DNA of 64,000 bases, taken from the NCBI RefSeq assembly GCF_030125375.1, contig NZ_JASJUU010000007.1:187416-251415 (forward strand), read 5' to 3'. Below the pieces are notes generated by a model. The model saw nothing but the letters and a program-made list of their open reading frames with translations. It was not told the origin of the DNA and searched no databases. The translations under genes were made by a program, and so were the position numbers. Origin of the DNA: Pseudoalteromonas umbrosa (GTDB taxonomy: Bacteria; Pseudomonadota; Gammaproteobacteria; Enterobacterales; Alteromonadaceae). Below are positions 46,242 to 53,721 of this stretch, piece after piece (the first letter of the stretch is position 1; each line of letters opens with the position of its first letter).

Positions 46242-46270
46242 TTTGCATATTCAGTAAAACGCTGTAATAT
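46242..46270 (+). promoter_or_regulatory. promoter of tRNA-His
   Basis: TTTGCA is followed by a 17-base spacer and TAATAT. The bases just after (GCGCGCC) form a GC-rich discriminator typical of stringently controlled stable-RNA promoters. The mature tRNA begins about 38 bases after the -10 box. Confidence 0.7.
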
Positions 46271-46307
46271 GCGCGCCACACCCAAGAGGTGTTACACGAA
46301 ACATTGT

Positions 46308-46384
46308 GGCGGCTGTAGCTCAGTTGGTAGAGCCCTGGATTGTGATTCCGGTTGTCGTGGGTTCGAGCCCCATCAGTCGCCCCA
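46308..46384 (+). tRNA. tRNA-His (GTG anticodon)
   Basis: The sequence folds as a standard cloverleaf. Acceptor GCGGCTG pairs with CAGTCGC (one G-U), with the extra 5' G (-1) facing discriminator C, a hallmark of tRNA-His. The D-arm GCTCAGTTGGTAGAGC, anticodon GTG (46342-46344) in TTGTGAT, T-arm GTGGGTTCGAGCCCCAT and an encoded CCA end are all present. No further tRNA follows, unlike the argX-hisR-leuT-proM array of E. coli. Confidence 0.97.
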
Positions 46385-46607
46385 TCTCCCTCTTATTTCG
46401 TGTCTTTACTTATGATTTTTAAATAAATCCAAATCTATTCTAATTTTAAGCCCTCTAACTTTATACTTCTTTGCCTTTTATACACTTATAGTTTTTTGTT
46501 CTACTTTCTCATTGGTTTCAATTGATAATTCTGAAGACTAACTTTTAGATTACGGTTGTTTTTCTAGGCACCTAAGCACCTTATGATTTATTTGTTTACG
46601 CAAAAAA

Positions 46608-46632
46608 AATGCCACCTAAAATAGGTGGCATT
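46608..46632 (-). terminator. rho-independent terminator of nagP
   Basis: AATGCCACCT and AGGTGGCATT form a perfect 10-bp stem with a 5-base loop, followed on the minus strand by eight T residues. It lies 44 bp after the transporter stop codon. Confidence 0.9.
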
Positions 46633-46675
46633 ACACACGGGATTATTTCTACTTATAAATAGAAATTCTGTTTAC

Positions 46676-47977
46676 TTATTTCCAGCTTCTCATTTTGTGA
46701 CCTTTTAAAGCATAGAAAAGTATAAATATATAACTTGGGATCATTAAGCTATATGCGCCTTGCGCACCTAAGCCAGCAACATTCCCTAGGCCAATAAGCA
46801 ATGGTCCTAACGCACCACCGGCAATACCCATTATTAGTAAACCAGACGCAGTACCAGTCAATCGACCAAGACCATCTAATGCCAACGGCCAAATCGCAGG
46901 CCATACCATTGCATTAGCAAAACCTAGTAATGCGATACACAATAACGGATCTGGTAGCTGAGGTCCACCAAAAGGCGCCAACAATAGATTAGAAAGTGCA
47001 AATGAGCTGTTATCACCCATTACGACAGCAAGTACAGTGATGATACCTGCGATGCCCGACATCACCAAAGCACTCTGTTGAGACATAAAGCGAGGGATTA
47101 AGACAATACCAATTGCGTAGCCGAGTAGCATACACCCCATGGTATATGACGTCATAATCGAGTAGTCTGCAATACCCAAGTGCAGTGCATAAGAACCTAT
47201 AGTATCTGCCGCAATAACTTCCACAGCAACATATAATGCAATACCAATTACACCTAACACTAAGTGCGGGTGCTGTAATGCTTCTCTCAATTCACCTTTT
47301 GATGTTTTACTTTCTTCTTCAAAAACCAAATCAGGTAGTGGGGCAAATTTTGCGAACAGTGCAAACAAAAATATTAAACCTGCAATCGCTAGATAAGGTG
47401 CTATCAAGCTGTTTGCCATCGCATCTTTTTGTTCTTGCGATAAGCTTTCGCCACCATTTACAACACCGCTCACCACAACCGCAGCAAACACAATAGGTAC
47501 GATTACACCAGCAGACTTATTTAATAGGCCCATGATACATACACGCACTGCCGCAGACTTTTCTGAACCCATTTTAACAACATATGGGTTAACCGCAGTT
47601 TGTAATACAGTCTGGCCAACACCGATTAATAGCTGTGCTAATAGAAAAACTTCAATTGCCTGCATTTTCGCTGCTGGAATGTATAATAAGGCTGACAAAG
47701 CCATGATCAAACAACCTACTGCCATACCATTTTTATATCCCACTTTTTTAATCACCATTGCAGATGGGATGCCAGCAATCGTTACGGCAATATAAAATGA
47801 CGATATAATAAATGACGCTTGTAACGGTGACAGTTCAAGCATCTGCTGTAAAAATGGGGTTATAGCACCGTTTAACCAGGTTATACACCCCAATATAAAA
47901 AACATAGAACCAGCCAGTGTCATCGGCAACCAGACACTCTGCTTCGCTTTTTCGTTCATATCCACTGTTGCTTCCAT
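46676..47977 (-). CDS. nagP: NagP-like N-acetylglucosamine transporter (FucP-type MFS)
   Basis: A 433-residue major facilitator protein with 12 predicted membrane helices. LAGSMFFILGCITWLNGAITPFLQQML and LIGVGQTVLQTAVNPYVVKMG are typical of the FucP/NagP sugar:proton symporters. NagP replaces the PTS for GlcNAc uptake in Alteromonadales. The gene neighbours a GH20 hexosaminidase and shares its operator-like upstream site, which supports GlcNAc as substrate. It is preceded by a leader of about 150 bp with a long inverted repeat. ATG at 47977 or six codons later. Confidence 0.85.
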   Translation of the reverse strand: MEATVDMNEKAKQSVWLPMTLAGSMFFILGCITWLNGAITPFLQQMLELSPLQASFIISSFYIAVTIAGIPSAMVIKKVGYKNGMAVGCLIMALSALLYIPAAKMQAIEVFLLAQLLIGVGQTVLQTAVNPYVVKMGSEKSAAVRVCIMGLLNKSAGVIVPIVFAAVVVSGVVNGGESLSQEQKDAMANSLIAPYLAIAGLIFLFALFAKFAPLPDLVFEEESKTSKGELREALQHPHLVLGVIGIALYVAVEVIAADTIGSYALHLGIADYSIMTSYTMGCMLLGYAIGIVLIPRFMSQQSALVMSGIAGIITVLAVVMGDNSSFALSNLLLAPFGGPQLPDPLLCIALLGFANAMVWPAIWPLALDGLGRLTGTASGLLIMGIAGGALGPLLIGLGNVAGLGAQGAYSLMIPSYIFILFYALKGHKMRSWK

Positions 47978-48014
47978 AATACTCTTCTTGTTGCAATAAA
48001 ATCTTATGACAAGT

Positions 48015-48043
48015 TGTACATGTGACCACTTATCACAGGTACA
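48015..48043. repeat. 11-bp inverted repeat in the nagP leader
   Basis: TGTACATGTGA and TCACAGGTACA pair at ten of eleven positions around a 7-base gap, 38 bp before the nagP start. The inner TGTGA/TCACA resembles a CRP half-site pair, but the gap is seven bases rather than six. It may bind a regulator or fold as an mRNA hairpin near the start codon. Confidence 0.55.
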
Positions 48044-48133
48044 CGATATATGTTCTTTTTATGTCCGTCTTCCAAGGCTTAAAGCCTCGGCAACTCTGTC
48101 AGTGCTGTAGATGAAAATGAGTTCAAACAGCAA

Positions 48134-48151
48134 AATGACAGCGCTGACATT
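48134..48151. promoter_or_regulatory. NagR-like operator upstream of nagP
   Basis: AATGACAGCGCTGACATT is an 18-bp near palindrome (one mismatched pair) centred on GCGC, 157 bp before the nagP start. It is nearly the same as the site upstream of the hexosaminidase gene. Even-symmetric sites centred on a CG are typical of LacI-family repressors, and NagR of that family controls chitin/GlcNAc genes in Alteromonadales. The regulator is not in the window. Confidence 0.65.
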
Positions 48152-48213
48152 TAACTTTACGTTAATTTTACACGTATTTCTAGTTAGAAATTATACTAAA
48201 CTGGATTTAAAAA

Positions 48214-48229
48214 AGGGGCATACGCCCCT
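48214..48229 (-). terminator. rho-independent terminator of the hexosaminidase gene
   Basis: AGGGGC-ATAC-GCCCCT forms a 6-bp GC stem with T-rich tracts on both strands, 26 bp after the hexosaminidase stop. Confidence 0.85.
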
Positions 48230-48255
48230 ATTTTATTTTTTAATTGTCAGTTAAT

Positions 48256-50853
48256 TTACTCTAAACCTGTAATACGGCTGTACTTTTTACCATCTAATGT
48301 GGTTCTCAAACGTACACCTGATGAATTAGTCACTGTCATCGGACCTGAATAAGTCTGCCATGATTTACCCGCATCCAGACTTACTTCAATCGTCAAAAAT
48401 GAAAATGCACTATTAGCTAGTAGTTGACCATCTTTAATTACCGCGCCTGGCACAGGTAAGTTCACGTTCACACCATCAGCAACTAGCCTACTAAGCTCTT
48501 TTAAAGCCAGTGCTGCTGAAAATTCTTGCCAGTCAGCAGCGCGTGCCTTTTCATTTGGTAGCTCACCTTCCCAGCTTGCTTTATGCCAAGCACGCTCAGC
48601 GACGGTCAAGACACGTGGGAACATCATTGCCATCACTTGATCTTCAGTACGGATAGTTTCAGTCCATACCTGCCCTTGCATGCCCAAGATATTTTCAGGT
48701 TTTTCGAGCCTTGGTAACGGTCGACCAACAAGCGCTTCTAAATTGTCTATCGCTTCGCCATTACGGGTAAAGTCTGCGTTAGCATAGACATCATCCGGCA
48801 TATAACTAAATGCTTTTTTGGTATCTGTGTATCTTGCCGCCCAGTAATAGCCACGCTCTGCTGGATGTGCTTCATATGGATGGTCGAAGTATAAATGTGT
48901 ACCGTGAGATAGCACAACCTGATAACCATCATTAGCCAAGCGGTAAGCCCTGTCTGCTACTCCCCACTCCCAGATATTATCCCATACATTAGCGGTGAAT
49001 ACTTGATTCGGGAACTCATCACGTTTGAACGGATTTACACGGTCATACATCAGGCCATCTTCCCACGCTCCCGGCGCAATACCGCGTTTAGCAAAGATTG
49101 CTGCAATACGCTGCGTAAAATAGGGCTTCAAATCAGCAGGTCCAGCAATGCCGTTGTTCGCATCTTTAAACAAAATATTACAAGCGGGTGATTGTGTCCA
49201 AGAACCGGCTCCGACTTCATCACCGCCAAAATGAAGATTCTCCAAACGAGTCCCCGCTTCACGATACATGCCTTGCAGTTCATAAGTCACTTTTTCAACG
49301 AATGCGTATGTCGAGTCCATACATACATTGAATGAATTATCTGTGTAGTTTTGTACCGTTAAGTATTCAGATTTATCTTCAGGATCACTCAACAAGAAAG
49401 CACGCGCTTCTGTTTCCTTCCCCTGCTCCATTAATCTATGATATCTAGCTTCCATCGCTTTGATTGCTGCACGGGCATGGCCCGGACCTTCAATTTCCGG
49501 AATGATATCTATGTGTCTAGCTTTGGCAAATTTAAGTAACTCAACAAAGTCTGCACGTGATAAGTAGCCATTACCTGAACCAGACTTAAATGGACCTGTC
49601 CCCAATTGAGTTAGCAAACACGTGCGCTCTTCCAAATCAAAGCAGCGATACCCGCCTATTTCCGATAGCTCTGGTAAGCCAGGGATCTCTAGACGCCAGC
49701 CTTCATCATCTGAAAAATGCCAATGGAATTTATTTAGCTTATAGCGCGCCATTTGCTCAACGAGCTTAAACAATGCCTCTTTACCATGGTAGTTTCGTGC
49801 ATTGTCATAATGCATACCACGCCAGCCATATCTTGGTGCATCGTCAATTTCAACATTAGGCGCTTCTACACTGCCATCTTTCGCAGTTGTTAACAGTGCT
49901 AACAAGCTCTGTATCCCGTAAAAAACCCCCGCATTATCAACACCAATAATCTCTACTTTATCGTCGTCAATTTCTAGTTTGTAGCTACCCGACTGGCGTG
50001 TATAGCGCCCTTCATCCTCTTCAACTTTTAAGAAAATCGTCGGGACTTTACCTGCTGCAATATGATCTGCTTTTGCATCCAATGTTAGACCTAATTCGCT
50101 TAAGTCCTCTTGGAAAACAGCGACTTCAGATTTTAAACGTCCAGCAAAGCGAATCTGCCATTTATTATCCAACTGTGCGACGCCACGATTAAAGTCGACA
50201 TTTTGCGGTTTAGGAATAATGCGTTTTAGCGCCGCTTCTTTGTCGACTTTTACAGTGTGGGCATTGTGCTCATATCGCCAAGCAGCGTTCGCCAATGGGG
50301 AGTAGTCTAGTGGCTCATTGTGCCTTTTAAGCTGATTTTCACGCTCAATGGGTGCCACAAATGACAACATGTCTTCAGTATCTGTATTTGCGAAAATCAC
50401 TGGTAGTGATTGACCTGATACGATAAATGCTCGCGGCATAAAATCTGTATATGCGGCGATCCAAGCTGCTGCTTCAAATTCAATTTTGAGTGATTCATTC
50501 GCGGCTAGTCCTGCGAACTCAGGCGTTGGCACAAAGCGATGTAAATCACCATTTATATGCTCTATACGCAGACCTGCAGAAGCCAATGTTTTAATTTTTC
50601 TAACTGAATGTACATATATCTGCCAGTCACTTTCACCTTTAGGCAACGCAACATTCGAACCATTTTTTAATGACAAAGAGCCGATGAAACTACCAGCGCC
50701 GCCGTGAAAATTGTTTTCTACCGCAAAAGTGAGTTGTGTATCTTTAGCAAAAGCATCAAGCTGAGATTGAGAAAGCATAGCACTCGCACACCAAGAAGAG
50801 GTGATCAGTGTCGTTGCAAACATATGCGAAAGCATATTATTTCGTAGATTCAT
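48256..50853 (-). CDS. GH20 beta-N-acetylhexosaminidase
   Basis: An 865-residue enzyme. A signal peptide (about 1-25, ending CASA) exports it. An N-terminal carbohydrate-binding CHB_HEX domain (about 35-165) is followed by the GH20b domain and the catalytic barrel beginning at APRYGWRGMHYDNARN. KFHWHFSDDEGWRLEI and LHFGGDEVGAGSW (Asp545-Glu546, the catalytic pair) are diagnostic. A short C-terminal beta domain ends the protein. It releases GlcNAc from chitooligosaccharides in the periplasm or outside. AGGAG lies six bases before the ATG. The operator-like site upstream matches that of nagP. Confidence 0.94.
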   Translation of the reverse strand: MNLRNNMLSHMFATTLITSSWCASAMLSQSQLDAFAKDTQLTFAVENNFHGGAGSFIGSLSLKNGSNVALPKGESDWQIYVHSVRKIKTLASAGLRIEHINGDLHRFVPTPEFAGLAANESLKIEFEAAAWIAAYTDFMPRAFIVSGQSLPVIFANTDTEDMLSFVAPIERENQLKRHNEPLDYSPLANAAWRYEHNAHTVKVDKEAALKRIIPKPQNVDFNRGVAQLDNKWQIRFAGRLKSEVAVFQEDLSELGLTLDAKADHIAAGKVPTIFLKVEEDEGRYTRQSGSYKLEIDDDKVEIIGVDNAGVFYGIQSLLALLTTAKDGSVEAPNVEIDDAPRYGWRGMHYDNARNYHGKEALFKLVEQMARYKLNKFHWHFSDDEGWRLEIPGLPELSEIGGYRCFDLEERTCLLTQLGTGPFKSGSGNGYLSRADFVELLKFAKARHIDIIPEIEGPGHARAAIKAMEARYHRLMEQGKETEARAFLLSDPEDKSEYLTVQNYTDNSFNVCMDSTYAFVEKVTYELQGMYREAGTRLENLHFGGDEVGAGSWTQSPACNILFKDANNGIAGPADLKPYFTQRIAAIFAKRGIAPGAWEDGLMYDRVNPFKRDEFPNQVFTANVWDNIWEWGVADRAYRLANDGYQVVLSHGTHLYFDHPYEAHPAERGYYWAARYTDTKKAFSYMPDDVYANADFTRNGEAIDNLEALVGRPLPRLEKPENILGMQGQVWTETIRTEDQVMAMMFPRVLTVAERAWHKASWEGELPNEKARAADWQEFSAALALKELSRLVADGVNVNLPVPGAVIKDGQLLANSAFSFLTIEVSLDAGKSWQTYSGPMTVTNSSGVRLRTTLDGKKYSRITGLE

Positions 50854-51017
50854 ATTAGCTCCTAAAGGCTATCCCCTGAACCACATTTTAGCAAAAGCTT
50901 TACATTCATGTACGTATTCTGATTATTACGATTTATGGTATGACGTACGATGAAATCGTGGCACAAGTTAGTAGCACTAACCAACTTATTGTTAGCATTT
51001 CATCATATAGAAGAAAA

Positions 51018-51035
51018 AATGACAGCGCTATCAAT
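51018..51035. promoter_or_regulatory. NagR-like operator upstream of the hexosaminidase gene
   Basis: AATGACAGCGCTATCAAT is an 18-bp near palindrome centred on GCGC, 165 bp before the hexosaminidase ATG and matching the nagP site at 15 of 18 positions. On the minus strand its right half overlaps a possible -35 (TTGATA). Confidence 0.65.
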
Positions 51036-51065
51036 TTTTCAAAAAGCCCGTTTATTCCACAAAAA

Positions 51066-51094
51066 AACCCGCTCAAGATAAGTCATAGCGGGTT
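51066..51094 (-). terminator. rho-independent terminator of the M13 peptidase gene
   Basis: On the minus strand AACCCGCT and AGCGGGTT form a perfect 8-bp stem with a 13-base loop, followed by a run of seven T residues. It lies about 20 bp after the peptidase stop. Confidence 0.85.
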
Positions 51095-51114
51095 TAGTCG
51101 TATTTATATAGGTA

Positions 51115-53178
51115 TTACCAAATCTTCACTCTTTCCTCTGGCTTTTTATACATGCCATCACCGTCCTGCACATCAAAGGCATCATGGAATTGTTGCATGT
51201 TGGATAATATACCAATCACACGATACTCACTTGGCGAGTGAGAATCTGTCATTAATCGATTTCTCAGCTCTTCTTCACGATACTCTCGACGCCAAATTTG
51301 CCCCCACCCCATGAAGAAACGTTGCGAGCCGGTATATCCGTCAATTAACGGTGCCTCTTTACCTTGCAATGATAATTTATAGGCTTGATAAGCGACCGTT
51401 AAACCACCTAGATCACCAATATTCTCGCCCAAGGTAAGCTCACCATTAACATGCACGTCATCAAATGGCTTAAAGTCATTAAACTGATCAATTAGCTGTT
51501 TACCTCTTGCTTCAAACTGTAATAAATCACTATCGGTCCACCAATTACGCAGGTTGCCATCACCATCGTATTTAGCCCCTTGGTCATCAAAGCCATGGCC
51601 AATTTCATGCCCTATCACAGCACCTATTGCGCCGTAGTTAACTGCGTCATCAGCATCTAGATTAAAAAATGGTGGCTGCAAAATTGCAGCTGGGAATACA
51701 ATCTCATTATTCACTGGATTGTAGTAGGCGTTTACCGTTTGCGGTGTCATATACCACCTTGAACGATCAACTGGCTTTCCTAAATCATCAATCATAGAGC
51801 GACGTGACCACTCATTATAACGAACATAGTTACCCACTAAATCATCCGCATTGATTTCAAGTGCTGAATAGTCACGCCACTGATCAGGATAACCAATTTT
51901 CGGGGTAAACTTTTTCAATTTAGCTTTGGCAGCTGTCTTCGTTTCTGCACTCATCCACTCTAAATCATTAATTGACTTATCAAAACCAAGGATCAAGTTA
52001 TCGACCATTTTACCCATTCGCGCTTTAGCTTCAGGCGGGAAGTGCTCTTTAACGTAAATTTTACCCAGCAATTCGCCTAATACATCATTGCTCGCGTCAG
52101 CCGCTTTTTTCCACATTGGTGATTGCGCTTCAAGCCCACGTAAAGTTTTACCATAAAAACCAAAGTGAAGATCAACGATTTTACGCTCAAGTAACTCTGC
52201 ATAATTGCTTACTAAGTGAAATGTGAGATAAGCGCGCCATATAGCAATGTCAGTATCATTCACAATATTAGAAAGCTGTGTAAAATAAGAAGGTTGGGAC
52301 ACAATAAGCTCATCAACGTTAACACCCAATGTCTTAAAATATGATGAGATATCAAATTCAGCCATTTGCTTATTAAGGTCACTTACTGTGAGCTTATTAT
52401 AAGTTTTTGAGGCATCTCGACTGTCTACCCGAGTCCATTGTGCTTGGGCTATCTTCGTTTCAAGTTCAAGAATATCTCTCGCGGCTTTTTCAGCACCTTT
52501 TTCATCATATCCAAATTCAAACAATATATTAGCGATGTAGATTTGGTAAGCTGTTCGATTATTTTGAAATTTTTCCGCATCTTTTAGATAGAAGTCACGA
52601 TCTGGTAATCCTAAACCTGATTGGTATAAATATAGTGCATTCACTGTAGAGTTTTTAGCGTCATTATATACGTACCAAGAAAAAGGCGTTGTACCACCTT
52701 GAAGCTGTAACTTTGCAATCAAGGCAGGCAACTGAGATTTATTGGTTAACGCTTTTACAGGTGCTAAATAGTCATCCATCGCAGCAACACCAATTTCCTC
52801 TCTTGCCAATTCATCCGTGTAGCTTTTATAAAAAGCACCTAGCTTATATTCATCGCTATCCGGCGCAGCTGCTGCATTTTTAGCTGCATTTTCCAAAATA
52901 ACTTTTAGTGCAGCTTGAGACTTTTCATGGAGTTCAGTAAAAGAGCCGTAACTTGACTTATCAGCAGGGATCTCTGTCCTTTCTAACCACATGCCATTCA
53001 CAAAACGGTAGAAGTCGTCTTGTGGGCGAATGGATTGATCAATATTGTCTAGTTCAATACCTGAACTTAATGTTTGCTGTTGGACAACTTTTGTCGTGTT
53101 TTTAGTTTGTGACTGCTCACTACAGCCTACTAGGCCAAGTGCCAATGCCACACCAATGGCTGCGAATGTTTTACGCAT
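51115..53178 (-). CDS. M13 family zinc metalloendopeptidase (PepO/neprilysin-like lipoprotein)
   Basis: A 687-residue protein. The signal peptide ends in the lipobox LVGC (Cys19), so it is probably membrane-anchored in the periplasm or outer membrane. The early block IRPQDDFYRFVNGMWL and the central VNAYYNPVNNEIVFPAAIL are M13 signatures. The zinc site is HEIGH (524-528) with the third ligand Glu585 in GENIGDLGG. The protein ends VKIW, the usual M13 terminus. It cleaves oligopeptides. It has its own terminator. Confidence 0.94.
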   Translation of the reverse strand: MRKTFAAIGVALALGLVGCSEQSQTKNTTKVVQQQTLSSGIELDNIDQSIRPQDDFYRFVNGMWLERTEIPADKSSYGSFTELHEKSQAALKVILENAAKNAAAAPDSDEYKLGAFYKSYTDELAREEIGVAAMDDYLAPVKALTNKSQLPALIAKLQLQGGTTPFSWYVYNDAKNSTVNALYLYQSGLGLPDRDFYLKDAEKFQNNRTAYQIYIANILFEFGYDEKGAEKAARDILELETKIAQAQWTRVDSRDASKTYNKLTVSDLNKQMAEFDISSYFKTLGVNVDELIVSQPSYFTQLSNIVNDTDIAIWRAYLTFHLVSNYAELLERKIVDLHFGFYGKTLRGLEAQSPMWKKAADASNDVLGELLGKIYVKEHFPPEAKARMGKMVDNLILGFDKSINDLEWMSAETKTAAKAKLKKFTPKIGYPDQWRDYSALEINADDLVGNYVRYNEWSRRSMIDDLGKPVDRSRWYMTPQTVNAYYNPVNNEIVFPAAILQPPFFNLDADDAVNYGAIGAVIGHEIGHGFDDQGAKYDGDGNLRNWWTDSDLLQFEARGKQLIDQFNDFKPFDDVHVNGELTLGENIGDLGGLTVAYQAYKLSLQGKEAPLIDGYTGSQRFFMGWGQIWRREYREEELRNRLMTDSHSPSEYRVIGILSNMQQFHDAFDVQDGDGMYKKPEERVKIW

Positions 53179-53264
53179 ATATGTCGGCTCCTTTTAATAC
53201 ATATATGAATCATACCTCGCAGCACATTAGATTAGTATCTAAAGAAAAAAACAATTGTAACGGG

Positions 53265-53660
53265 TTATTTTTGTACAGCCAAAGCGTCAATAATATCCAC
53301 ATTAGCAGCAGGAAAATCAAGTGTGCGAAGTTTTTCAAAATCAACCCATTGGCTAGGTTGGCCTTCAAGCCCTTTTGCCTCTCCAGTAAAATCTTCTACA
53401 GTATGAACAACTAAACGAACTTGCTTATCGCCATAATCATGTTCAATAGTCAGCAAATGTTCAGACCCTTTAACCTCAATGCCAATTTCCTCAGCTAACT
53501 CTCTTGCTAACGCTTGCTCAACGCTCTCATTGACTTCAACTTTGCCGCCCGGAAACTCCCATAGACCACCTTGATGTTGTTCGTCACTACGCTTACAAAC
53601 AAAGTACTTACCCTGTTTCACTATGACACCAACAGCTACATTAACTACTTTTTTACTCAT
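53265..53660 (-). CDS. mutT: 8-oxo-dGTP diphosphatase MutT
   Basis: A 131-residue Nudix hydrolase. The Nudix box fits exactly: Gly39-x5-Glu45-x7-Arg53-Glu-Leu-x-Glu-Glu-x-Gly60-Ile. WEFPGGKVE just before it is typical of MutT. It removes oxidised guanine nucleotides and prevents A:T to C:G transversions. As in E. coli it follows secA, but here a strong terminator stands between the two genes, 17 bp before the mutT start, so expression depends on read-through or a promoter inside the secA 3' end. Confidence 0.94.
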   Translation of the reverse strand: MSKKVVNVAVGVIVKQGKYFVCKRSDEQHQGGLWEFPGGKVEVNESVEQALARELAEEIGIEVKGSEHLLTIEHDYGDKQVRLVVHTVEDFTGEAKGLEGQPSQWVDFEKLRTLDFPAANVDIIDALAVQK

Positions 53661-53676
53661 CTTTTTATCCCATAAA

Positions 53677-53699
53677 AAAAGCGACCTGAGGTCGCTTTT
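53677..53699. terminator. rho-independent terminator between secA and mutT
   Basis: AAAAGCGACC-TGA-GGTCGCTTTT makes a 10-bp stem with a 3-base loop; on the minus strand a run of seven T residues follows. It ends the secA transcript. Confidence 0.9.
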
Positions 53700-53721
53700 A
53701 AATAAATAGCGTTCGTACTAG

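Larger units (their letters stand above)
46125..46675. other. intergenic region holding the tRNA-His gene and nagP terminator
   Basis: A 551-bp stretch without a protein gene. It holds the tRNA-His promoter and gene (to 46384) and the nagP terminator (46608-46632). The roughly 220 bp between them is A+T rich and I see nothing further in it. A 74-codon open frame over the tRNA is not a gene. Confidence 0.7.

Noticed and set aside
46191..46415. 74-codon frame spanning the tRNA-His gene
   Set aside because: It covers the tRNA and its promoter on the same strand and resembles no protein.
48015..48043. CRP binding site in the nagP leader
   Set aside because: TGTGA and TCACA are present, but the gap is seven bases instead of six, and the site would lie near the start codon.
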